Origin: a virus
DNA length: 22,779 bases
Reading direction: 5' to 3' (one strand)
Virus record (IMG/VR): IMGVR_UViG_3300030102_001812
Span: 1-22,779 of that record
Shown piece after piece: positions 14,858-20,686 of this stretch. The stretch's first letter is position 1; each line of letters opens with the position of its first letter. The notes beneath the pieces were generated by a model. That model was not told the DNA's origin and ran no database searches. It saw only the letters and a program-made list of their open reading frames with translations. The position numbers and the translations under genes are program-made.

Positions 14858-15619
14858 TTACATTAAGTCTTTATAATAATCTAAAGACTTTCCCGGTATT
14901 AATTCTTCATCTTGTAAACCTGATCCTGAAGTTCTAGCAGCTCCATATCCTCTTACAGATTTACCCATAGAAGCTTTCATAATTTTACCTTTTTTTGCAA
15001 AACCCATTTTGCTAGTTACATCAGGTCTCTCTGCTTTTAATGCTCTCAAACCCGCACCTTCTGGTCCTTCTGGTATTTTTTTCAATGCCATACTCCCTCC
15101 TTTATATCCTTGTGCTTTTAATCTTTTTGTTGCTTCTTTTAATCCACCACCTGCTGCTTTCAAAACAGTCCCTAAAGTTTTAGCTTGTGCAGCATGTGTT
15201 TTTGAGGCTTTCTCTAAACCAGCTTTTACTGCTTTTACTCTAGCCATTTTACCTTTTTTCATTTTTGAAATAATTTTTTTTGCAGCCATATCTGAAATAG
15301 GGTTTTCTGATAATATTTGTTTTGTACCCGTTTTCATATTATCTTTTATTTTTTTCATTTCAGCTTCAGAGATTGCAGCTCCAGAGAGTTTTTTTAAATA
15401 TTTATTTGTTAGGTTTTTCAACTCTTTTTCAGAAACTTGAGCTCCTGATTCTTTCCTCACAAATTTTTGAAAATTCATCATCTTACCCTCTGATGCTTTT
15501 TCTACACCTTTAATAGTGCCTTTATTTTTAGAAGCATAAAAAACTTCTTCACCTTTTTTCTTTCCATATTGTTTTTTCATAGACTTCATAATCTCTTTAC
15601 CTTTTTTTGTTAATGGCAT
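14858..15619 (-). CDS. Lysine-rich helical protein with LEKASK module
   Basis: The 253-residue protein begins MPLTKKGKEIMKSMKKQYGKK, followed by KGEEVFYASKNKGTIKGVE, an opening I recognise from many marine phage genomes without known function. Residues 55-125 are alternating charged helices. Residues 125-155 repeat the GLEKASKxHxxQAKxLxTV module of the 135-residue protein, and the C-terminus (SLDYYKDLM) matches that protein's end. No membrane segment or cysteine is seen. A good AAAGGAGG site precedes the start. Two in-frame stops follow each other only three bases apart (TAA TGA). Roles such as internal scaffold, DNA condensation or ejection are inference. Confidence 0.7.
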   Translation of the reverse strand: MPLTKKGKEIMKSMKKQYGKKKGEEVFYASKNKGTIKGVEKASEGKMMNFQKFVRKESGAQVSEKELKNLTNKYLKKLSGAAISEAEMKKIKDNMKTGTKQILSENPISDMAAKKIISKMKKGKMARVKAVKAGLEKASKTHAAQAKTLGTVLKAAGGGLKEATKRLKAQGYKGGSMALKKIPEGPEGAGLRALKAERPDVTSKMGFAKKGKIMKASMGKSVRGYGAARTSGSGLQDEELIPGKSLDYYKDLM

Positions 15620-16325
15620 AATTAAATCCTCCTTTATTGTAGGAAATTACCCCACCTTTTTTTCTTGTTGGGGCTGAAGTTAATTTACTATAATCTAACA
15701 TATTTTCAAAACCCACATCTTTGTACTTCTTTCCTTTATAAAAATCTCTATCTCTTTTTACTGCTTTAGGATCTCTTTTCTTCAAAGCTGCGCCTATCAC
15801 TATGGATGCTGCTCCTATTGGTGTAACAGCTCTTGCAAATCTGGCTGCTTTAAATAATTTAGCTGTTCTACTTGTTACCAAAGCTTTTGACTTACCAGAA
15901 GAAAGTGTTTTAGTTGGTGGTTTAAAAGATGCTTTAGCTGCCTCTTTTGCAATAGCAAAGTCTTTAACTGGACCTGCTTTAGTAATAGCTGCACTTGGGC
16001 CTTGTTTCATTATTTTACCAGCTCTTGCAATTTTTTCTTTTACACTTCCAAGTAAACCTTTACCTTGTGTAATAGCTTTACCTAAACCTTTATCTGCTTT
16101 ACCAAGTAAATTTTTCGTATAATCAGTTAATTTAGGCGTTACACTTACTCCTTCACTAGCTTTGATAACTCCACCTATTTTATTACCTTTTTTTGATGAC
16201 TTTATTACGCCTTTAAAATCTTTTGCTTTAAATTTGCCATAAACACCAGTTGGATATAGGTCAAAAATTCTTACCTTTTTTCCTTGAGGAGATGCTTGCT
16301 TGTTTGTTCTTTTAAATTTGCTCAT
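15597..16325 (-). CDS. Basic protein with a hydrophobic segment, candidate internal virion protein
   Basis: The 242-residue protein is rich in Lys, Ala and Gly, with a predicted helical centre (residues 70-130), a hydrophobic stretch near 167-181 (TPIGAASIVIGAALKK) and a C-terminus with KKGGVISYNKGGFNYAINKKR-like Gly-Gly motifs. A GGVIKASEG segment near residue 51 recalls IKGVEKASEG in the next protein. The hydrophobic segment in a basic soluble protein would fit a protein ejected with the DNA, but no direct evidence shows this. Its last codons (AAA GGA GGA) supply the ribosome site of the following gene, which starts 23 bases before its end. Confidence 0.65.
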   Translation of the reverse strand: MSKFKRTNKQASPQGKKVRIFDLYPTGVYGKFKAKDFKGVIKSSKKGNKIGGVIKASEGVSVTPKLTDYTKNLLGKADKGLGKAITQGKGLLGSVKEKIARAGKIMKQGPSAAITKAGPVKDFAIAKEAAKASFKPPTKTLSSGKSKALVTSRTAKLFKAARFARAVTPIGAASIVIGAALKKRDPKAVKRDRDFYKGKKYKDVGFENMLDYSKLTSAPTRKKGGVISYNKGGFNYAINKKR

Positions 16326-16894
16326 ACGTCGATCATACCACCATAGTATTTCTTAGTAAATGTCTTAACATTTGTTGGCTTAGGTCCCACATTGGCAGCG
16401 GCCCGTTTCCTGGCAACGGCAGACTTTCTTTGACTTTCTGTCATTCGTCTCGCTTTCGCTAGAGGCACGCATTTTGGATACTTCCGTTTCGCATCCGCAA
16501 GTTGTTTTGAACGACCACATTTTGCGAATGAACCATCTTTTCGCTTGCTCCCAATATCTACCCAATTTTGTTTGAACCATTCTTTTAGCCCTCCTTTTTT
16601 AAAACTTTTAGAAAAAGTAAATCCTATGTTTTTACTTTTACCTTGTTTTGTTCCCTCTATTCCAAAACTAGAACTTTTTCCTTCTTTGGTAATATTTAAA
16701 CCTAAAATACTATTTATGTTTTCTTTATTAATTTTACTAAAAGGTTTTTCTCCCTTAACACCTACAGTGATACCTTTCTTTTTAATACTAAAATCTACTC
16801 TTGGTGAAGTTACATATTCATCATCATAAACTTGCACACCACCACCAACTGTAGTGCCTTTTAAATAATCAGGTAATATTTTTTTCTTTCCCAT
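16322..16894 (-). CDS. Two-part basic protein with conserved Cys/Lys-rich C-terminal domain
   Basis: In this 190-residue protein residues 1-100 are beta-like with repeated Gly-Lys motifs (GITVGVKGEK, SSFGIEGTKQG, NIGFTFSKS). Residues 104-170 form a different domain: WFKQNWVDIGSKR, then KCGRSK and KYPKCVPLAKA with two Cys, then a run of basic residues. That C-terminal domain resembles the phage family I recall as DUF6321. The DNA for this domain (about 16379-16560) is visibly richer in G and C, with CG dinucleotides, than the AT-rich first half, so the gene may be a fusion with separately acquired DNA. It ends KKYYGGMIDV, close to the YYKDL ends of its neighbours. Function unknown. Confidence 0.7.
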   Translation of the reverse strand: MGKKKILPDYLKGTTVGGGVQVYDDEYVTSPRVDFSIKKKGITVGVKGEKPFSKINKENINSILGLNITKEGKSSSFGIEGTKQGKSKNIGFTFSKSFKKGGLKEWFKQNWVDIGSKRKDGSFAKCGRSKQLADAKRKYPKCVPLAKARRMTESQRKSAVARKRAAANVGPKPTNVKTFTKKYYGGMIDV

Positions 16895-17301
16895 TATTTT
16901 ATCAAATCTTTGTAGTATTTTACTAAACTAGGGTTAGAAACTTTTTGTCCAGCTAAATCACCTTGTACATAACTACCATCATAAGGTTGCATCTTACTTG
17001 CAAATGTTCCAGTAGTCGCTTTTACTGTTTTTAAAATTTTTGCCTGTCCTAAATGTAACTTAGACGCTTTTTCTAAACCTTTAACTACTTTATTAATTTT
17101 TGCCATGTTACCTGATTTAGCTTTCATCATGCCACCTTTAGCTGCAGGTTTTGGACCTCTGAAATCTTTTCTTTTGACTCCAGATGGATCTTTGATCTTA
17201 CCAGCACAAATTTTAGAAGCGTAGGCGTTAGCATATGCTGAGGGGTACACCTTGAATTTTCTTTTTGCTGCGGCTTTACCTCTTGGACATAATTTTGTCA
17301 T
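16894..17301 (-). CDS. Lysine-rich protein with LEKASK module
   Basis: In this 135-residue protein the N-terminal part (KLCPRGKAAAKRKFKVYPSA, with Cys5 and Cys32) is a conserved marine-phage motif that I know only as unknown function. A KGGMMKAKSG linker follows, then a helical module at residues 66-95 (GLEKASKxHxxQAKxLxTV) that recurs in the 253-residue protein at 14858-15619. Both also end with a YYKDL motif. The protein is strongly basic without a membrane segment. It is coupled to both neighbours (ATGA upstream, 1-base overlap downstream). The shared module and charge suggest the cluster acts together, perhaps as internal head or DNA-binding proteins, but that is inference. Confidence 0.7.
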   Translation of the reverse strand: MTKLCPRGKAAAKRKFKVYPSAYANAYASKICAGKIKDPSGVKRKDFRGPKPAAKGGMMKAKSGNMAKINKVVKGLEKASKLHLGQAKILKTVKATTGTFASKMQPYDGSYVQGDLAGQKVSNPSLVKYYKDLIK

Positions 17302-17471
17302 AATACTTTTCCTTTGTTAGGTCCGAATTTAATTCTATACTTATGTGTACCTGTTCCGTTGACTTCTACTTCTTGCCGTAAAAATTTGAACATAGACATT
17401 TGCTTAGCATCTTCAAATCTTTCTTGAACATACTTAACTATTTTCTTTTTATTTGTTTCTTCTCTATTCAT
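17298..17471 (-). CDS. Small protein, 57 residues
   Basis: The frame runs from ATG 17471 (MNREETNKKKIVKYVQERF) to a TGA that overlaps the next start codon as ATGA. The first half looks like a charged helix (VQERFEDAKQMSMFKF); the second half has short strands with an EVEVNGTGTHKYRIKF pattern. Codon use and the exact 4-base coupling to the next gene support it as real. I do not recognise a family. It lies in the basic-protein cluster and may share its role. Confidence 0.6.
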   Translation of the reverse strand: MNREETNKKKIVKYVQERFEDAKQMSMFKFLRQEVEVNGTGTHKYRIKFGPNKGKVL

Positions 17472-17544
17472 ATTTTTTAGCGGCCGCTTTGAGAGTGTTA
17501 ATTCTCTCCTTTTTACGGTTGTACAACTTTTTAGATTGTACCAT
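17464..17544 (-). CDS. Possible 26-residue basic peptide
   Basis: The ATG at 17544 opens a reading frame beginning MVQSKKLYNRKKER and ending KAAAKKYE. It is very basic like its neighbours, fills the gap between the 50- and 57-residue genes, and its stop overlaps the next start by 8 bases. There is no clear ribosome site. The same frame extends upstream to a GTG at 17661 inside the 50-residue gene, so a frameshifted C-terminus of that gene is another possibility. Confidence 0.3.
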   Translation of the reverse strand: MVQSKKLYNRKKERINTLKAAAKKYE

Positions 17545-17560
17545 TTTTGGTGAATAGAAA

Positions 17561-17713
17561 CTAGACCTTACGATTTTTGCGATTGGATTTAAACTTAGGA
17601 TTTGTTTTAAGTTTAATAGCTTTGATAACTCTACGTTTTTTTTCTTTTTCATCTCTGGCACCTCTCATTTTGCCTTCGATTTGTTTTGGAATAGATCCTC
17701 TTGTTATTGCCAT
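17561..17713 (-). CDS. Small basic protein, 50 residues
   Basis: The protein begins MAITRGSIPKQIEG and becomes very Lys/Arg-rich (EKEKKRR; SNRKNRKV at the end). The start is 1 base after the stop of the peptidase gene. The MAITR-type start with a KQIEGK segment is common in small basic proteins of marine phages as I remember them, which favours this frame over an alternative frame through the same bases that opens with GTG. It ends at TAG 17561. It begins a cluster of basic proteins reaching to 14858. Function unknown; DNA- or RNA-binding or virion-internal roles are possible. Confidence 0.6.
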   Translation of the reverse strand: MAITRGSIPKQIEGKMRGARDEKEKKRRVIKAIKLKTNPKFKSNRKNRKV

Positions 17714-17714
17714 A

Positions 17715-18185
17715 TTACTCTAACCAGGGTTTATAAATCACCTTACCATCTTCTCTCATAGCTCGCAATGATTGATTTCTATTAGAATTAGTTGAATAGC
17801 TACAATGTATCCAGCCTGAAGTAGGTTCGTTATCTTTGTAAAATTCTAAAATGAGCTGGTCATATTCTAATTCACTCTTAATGTAAAGAGCTAGCTCTCT
17901 ATTATCTACACCAGGTATTTCAAAGTCTGCTGCAGCTGCGCCGTTGTCTGCTACATGTTGGCTGTTCACACTGCTACCAATTTCTACGCAGAGCTGAGCA
18001 CAACGGAATCCGCTGGATATAATAAGAGGTTTAGAAAAATGAGATCGCACAGGTTGCAATATATTTGTAGCTAATGCTTTTAAATTTTCTATTTGTGCAG
18101 GATTAGGATTATTATTAATTCCCTTTCGTTCAGCTATTTGGCTTTTAGTAAGCTCGTCTAAAGTTATGTTTGCAGTTAATTTCAT
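17715..18185 (-). CDS. M15-type peptidase, probable endolysin
   Basis: The 156-residue protein matches the peptidase M15A (DD-endopeptidase/carboxypeptidase) pattern: SSGFR at 57-61, zinc ligands His77 (SQHV) and Asp87 (AADFE), and His127 (GWIHCSY). Such phage enzymes cut peptidoglycan cross-links, and this is the only recognisable wall-degrading enzyme here, so it is the probable endolysin. Ten residues separate His77 and Asp87, longer than the common HxxGxAxD spacing. No N-terminal signal peptide is visible, so export would need a holin or another membrane lesion. The start ATG overlaps the oxygenase stop (ATGA). Confidence 0.85.
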   Translation of the reverse strand: MKLTANITLDELTKSQIAERKGINNNPNPAQIENLKALATNILQPVRSHFSKPLIISSGFRCAQLCVEIGSSVNSQHVADNGAAAADFEIPGVDNRELALYIKSELEYDQLILEFYKDNEPTSGWIHCSYSTNSNRNQSLRAMREDGKVIYKPWLE

Positions 18186-18667
18186 AAATAATTAATGTTG
18201 ATATTAAACCTTGCTTTTTGATCTGTACAAGTTGTGCTATTATGTTTTATTCCTCCATCAAAAAAAATAGCTCTATTTTCAATCGATTCAATTTTAGTTC
18301 CATCTTCCATTCTTGTAAACCCGTCGCAAGTATTAAAACTAAGTATAAAATTTTTATGTGGTCTATCAAAATCTACATGTGGTAGATGATTTGTTAAAAC
18401 ACTTGTTCTAGGATAACAATTTAATTTTATCCTTACAAGACTAAAGGGGTTTAATTTTTTTATTAATTTTTCATTAAAAATATTAAAAAAATCACTACAA
18501 GGTTGATTTTTTATATAAATTATATGTGAAAAGTAAAAGTCTGGATCGTTTTTTGATTTTTGTAGTGTACAACTTTCTGTAAAAAACCAAGGACAGAAAT
18601 CACTCATAACTATTTTTTTTAATTCAATAAAATCTTTTTGTGGAAGGAAGTCATCTAGGACATTCAT
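18182..18667 (-). CDS. 2-oxoglutarate/Fe(II)-dependent oxygenase
   Basis: This 161-residue protein is a compact 2OG-Fe(II) dioxygenase of the prolyl-4-hydroxylase-like group. The iron ligands appear as His97-x-Asp99 (HVDFD) and His142 (GIKHNS), with Arg153 in KARFNI as the expected 2-oxoglutarate carboxylate contact. Such enzymes hydroxylate protein side chains, nucleotides or small molecules; the substrate cannot be read from the sequence. It is one of four such genes in this window. The gene overlaps its upstream and downstream neighbours by 4 bases each (ATGA), so expression is coupled to the peptidase gene that follows. Confidence 0.75.
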   Translation of the reverse strand: MNVLDDFLPQKDFIELKKIVMSDFCPWFFTESCTLQKSKNDPDFYFSHIIYIKNQPCSDFFNIFNEKLIKKLNPFSLVRIKLNCYPRTSVLTNHLPHVDFDRPHKNFILSFNTCDGFTRMEDGTKIESIENRAIFFDGGIKHNSTTCTDQKARFNININYL

Positions 18668-19311
18668 TCTTTGTCCTTTTCTATTTGGTAAAACATTTTG
18701 TCTGTATCTTCTGTAGTCCAGTCTTTATTTTCAACAGTCCAGTAAGTGTTTTGCACTTTATAGTCTGGCCAAGATCTATCAGTAGTATAGTTAGAAATGC
18801 TCCACAAGATACGATTATTAGGCTGAGCAGCATAATTACCGTTATCAAGTTCCAGTACATGTGCACACTTATGTTCTTGAGGTATTTCAGAATGTTCAGT
18901 ATCAATCTCATTAACTTCAGGTGTCCCCCAATCTACGGTAAATAAATATTCTCCTTTATAAAATTTTTTATCTTTACCGAGAAATTTACCTCGCATGCCT
19001 CCTAAAAAATCAAACTCAGTAATACTAGGATAATAACTGAAACAGTTCCACAATTCCAGCTCGTCAACCGACATATCTGGCACTTCGGATCTATGAAACG
19101 ATTTTTGGAAAAACGCTGAGATAGGCAAACGCCAATAACACGCACCGTTTGGTAACATGCAATGAAATAAGAGGGCTTTACCTGTAAGACTTGCCAAACC
19201 AAAGATAATACAGTCCAAACTTTCTTTTTTATATTTAGGATCCAAATCATATAAATACTCCTTCTTTACTTTAGCATAAATAGTTGGAATGTTAATGTTT
19301 AGGTAAGCCAT
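18664..19311 (-). CDS. Conserved phage protein of unknown function
   Basis: The 215-residue protein begins MAYLNINIPTIYAKVKKEYLYDLD and is rich in aromatic residues, with several Trp in the C-terminal third. It has no membrane segment or recognised catalytic motif. I recall the N-terminal style (a short strand followed by VKKEYLYDLD) from marine phage genomes, where it is annotated as hypothetical. It follows the SpeD-like gene by 4 bases and overlaps the oxygenase gene by ATGA, so it is co-translated with auxiliary metabolic genes. An enzyme or virion-associated role are both possible; I do not assign one. Confidence 0.7.
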   Translation of the reverse strand: MAYLNINIPTIYAKVKKEYLYDLDPKYKKESLDCIIFGLASLTGKALLFHCMLPNGACYWRLPISAFFQKSFHRSEVPDMSVDELELWNCFSYYPSITEFDFLGGMRGKFLGKDKKFYKGEYLFTVDWGTPEVNEIDTEHSEIPQEHKCAHVLELDNGNYAAQPNNRILWSISNYTTDRSWPDYKVQNTYWTVENKDWTTEDTDKMFYQIEKDKE

Positions 19312-19315
19312 TATT

Positions 19316-19696
19316 TTAATCTATTACGTTCAACCCAGTTTCTCTATTAAGATACTTATATTCAATTTTATGTATATCAAAATCCTTCATTATTTTATTA
19401 CATATATCTTTTTCATCAAAATCACCACAAGAATAAACATCCATTTGCATTAAAGCAGGTTTTGGTTCATCCCAAATATGCATTGCTATGTGCGATGTTT
19501 CAATTATAGCTACAGCAGTTATACCTCTATTTCCCTGCATATGACAATATTTCACATAAGGCCCCATGAATACTTTCATGTTGATAGATTCTATAAATCT
19601 AGTCATCCATTCTTTTAATTGCTCTTCATCAGTAGGAGGTTTACTTGCCTCAGCTCTAATAATTAAATGTTTATGAACAAGTAAATTTTTTTTCAT
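19316..19696 (-). CDS. speD: SpeD-like pyruvoyl-dependent decarboxylase
   Basis: This is a 126-residue member of the prokaryotic S-adenosylmethionine decarboxylase family, which makes its pyruvoyl cofactor by self-cleavage at a Ser and normally supplies decarboxylated AdoMet for spermidine synthesis. Candidate cleavage Ser68, His69, His73 (five after the Ser, as in the family) and Cys90 are present in the block TSHIAMHIWDE...DVYSCG. Two differences stand out: Thr67 instead of Glu before the Ser, and Thr60 where the processing Ser is expected. There are also two extra residues before the Cys. Some SpeD relatives decarboxylate ornithine or arginine, so the substrate is open. It is a likely auxiliary metabolic gene affecting host polyamines during infection. 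Confidence 0.8.
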   Translation of the reverse strand: MKKNLLVHKHLIIRAEASKPPTDEEQLKEWMTRFIESINMKVFMGPYVKYCHMQGNRGITAVAIIETSHIAMHIWDEPKPALMQMDVYSCGDFDEKDICNKIMKDFDIHKIEYKYLNRETGLNVID

Positions 19697-19911
19697 ATAG
19701 TTTTTTCATTTTTTTCCTGACAAGTAAACTTTACGATTATATCATATGTATTAACTTGTTCCTGTCCTATACCATCTAAAATTGTTTGTGACTCTTTATA
19801 TCCTTCCTGTAAACAATCATATTTTGTTGGAAACTCTTTATGTGAGATTAAGGGTGGGTAACAGTCGCTCTGCAACTGAGAACAAATAATCAAAACTAGT
19901 GTATATTTCAT
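19693..19911 (-). CDS. 72-residue secreted or lipoprotein-like protein
   Basis: The N-terminus (MKYTLVLIICSQLQSDC) is a short Lys-plus-hydrophobic signal-like segment with a Cys at residue 10 and another at 17. The mature part is polar with further Cys at about 33 and 64, so disulfides in the periplasm are plausible. It overlaps the 32-residue gene by ATGA and the SpeD-like gene by 4 bases. No canonical LAGC lipobox is present, so lipidation is uncertain. It may be the outer partner of the preceding membrane proteins, for example spanin-like, but I see no direct evidence for that. Confidence 0.6.
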   Translation of the reverse strand: MKYTLVLIICSQLQSDCYPPLISHKEFPTKYDCLQEGYKESQTILDGIGQEQVNTYDIIVKFTCQEKNEKTI

Positions 19912-20006
19912 TTATCATTGAGTCCATAATAAATTACTACACATAATAAAATAAATGCTATAATTGTGTTTATTGGTAAAAAAGGTTCTACTACATAATT
20001 TTCCAT
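19908..20006 (-). CDS. 32-residue single-span membrane peptide
   Basis: The protein has a polar N-terminus (MENYVVEPFLP), a hydrophobic helix at about residues 12-28 (INTIIAFILLCVVIYYG) and a short charged C-terminus. The ATG overlaps the preceding stop (TAATG) and has AGGAG 10 bases upstream. Its TGA overlaps the ATG of the next gene (ATGA). This context, with a plausible ribosome site, makes it more convincing than the 18-residue ORF before it. Size and topology fit a very small holin-like or accessory membrane protein, which is inference only. Confidence 0.5.
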   Translation of the reverse strand: MENYVVEPFLPINTIIAFILLCVVIYYGLNDK

Positions 20007-20062
20007 TATTCAGAAACTCCTATTATCCACAGAATTAAAAATATATAACAAATTGGTTCCAT
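20006..20062 (-). CDS. 18-residue hydrophobic peptide
   Basis: The whole product, MEPICYIFLILWIIGVSE, is one membrane-spanning segment with short polar ends. The ATG overlaps the previous stop as TAATG, and its own stop overlaps the next ATG as TAATG. There is no Shine-Dalgarno sequence upstream, so translation would depend on coupling. The double overlap and fully hydrophobic composition support a real gene, but at this length in AT-rich DNA chance cannot be excluded. Function unknown; it could be a tiny holin-like or regulatory membrane peptide. Confidence 0.4.
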   Translation of the reverse strand: MEPICYIFLILWIIGVSE

Positions 20063-20277
20063 TATTTTAATATCAACTTTTTAATAGCTTTTGTGCCATC
20101 AACATTTTCTTCTAACTCAGCTTGAGATTTAATACATTTATATTGAATATTAGGTTTATACTGTCTCTCAGCGATACGCTTATGGCGGAGACATTGGGCC
20201 ATACCCTCTGGCTGGATACGATGCTCCTTAATTTCTGGCCCTATGAACATAAGAAGGGCTACCACTTCAGCTACCAT
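20062..20277 (-). CDS. 71-residue protein with N-terminal hydrophobic segment
   Basis: The N-terminus (MVAEVVALLMFIG) is hydrophobic and short, followed by a charged, His- and Arg-containing region with two Cys (residues 29 and 48). It could be a weak membrane anchor or a signal-like segment with the rest in the periplasm and a possible disulfide. The start has a strong GGAGG site 6 bases upstream (inside the end of the 138-residue gene). The stop overlaps the next ATG (TAATG), so the following 18-codon ORF may be translated by restarting ribosomes. Similar proteins occur in marine phages in my memory, without assigned function. Confidence 0.65.
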   Translation of the reverse strand: MVAEVVALLMFIGPEIKEHRIQPEGMAQCLRHKRIAERQYKPNIQYKCIKSQAELEENVDGTKAIKKLILK

Positions 20278-20683
20278 TTTTTCCTCCGTTATAATACATA
20301 TCTCTATTTTTATCTTTTAACGCTTCAATATCTTTAAGAACTTTATCCATTTGTTTTTGTAAAAACTCTATGTTTATTCTGTTATTCATCATTTTATCAA
20401 GTTGTGCATTGATCTTATCTACGGACTTATACAAATCCTCCAACATCATGTATTGCTCGCTATCTGCGGGCAAAGATCCCATTTCACCACGAGGCCATTT
20501 TATTCTAAACTCCGTGTTCTCCTCAAGATCCTTTTCCATGATCTTAATTTTAGTATCTGCTATATTTAGACGTTCAACGATTTGGAAATAGCCCATAGTG
20601 CCCAAGGCTACAATGACGATCAAACTGACAACCGTTTTCATCGGCATCTGCACAGCTTGTTCCTCTCCGATCTTTAGCGCCAT
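20267..20683 (-). CDS. Membrane-anchored coiled-coil protein
   Basis: In this 138-residue protein a short polar N-terminus is followed by one hydrophobic membrane helix at about residues 15-34, a polar stretch with a WPRGEMGSLP motif near residue 65, and a charged heptad-like region at about 80-128 likely to form a coiled coil. The orientation would be N-in, with most of the protein in the periplasm. I recognise the type from marine phages (MALKIGEEQAVQMPMK start) but no function is established to my knowledge. It sits between the amphipathic 22-mer and the tiny membrane genes, so a spanin-like, holin-associated or superinfection-exclusion role is possible. It overlaps the following gene by 11 bases. 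Confidence 0.75.
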   Translation of the reverse strand: MALKIGEEQAVQMPMKTVVSLIVIVALGTMGYFQIVERLNIADTKIKIMEKDLEENTEFRIKWPRGEMGSLPADSEQYMMLEDLYKSVDKINAQLDKMMNNRINIEFLQKQMDKVLKDIEALKDKNRDMYYNGGKNGS

Positions 20684-20686
20684 AAA

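Noticed and set aside
15009-15440. Plus-strand 143-codon open frame that looks like a membrane protein
   Set aside because: The apparent hydrophobicity comes from reading Lys/Ala-rich codons of the basic protein in reverse; no start context.
16380-16580. Minus-strand 66-codon frame inside the 190-residue gene
   Set aside because: Alternative frame of the conserved Cys/Lys-rich domain, which has clear family motifs in the main frame.
17464-17661. 65-codon frame with a GTG start
   Set aside because: Its first half overlaps the 50-residue gene, which has a better start and family-like N-terminus; only the last 26 codons are kept as a weak candidate.
18681-18911. Minus-strand 76-codon hydrophobic frame (also 19002-19250)
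   Set aside because: Both lie wholly inside the 215-residue gene in another frame and lack ribosome sites.
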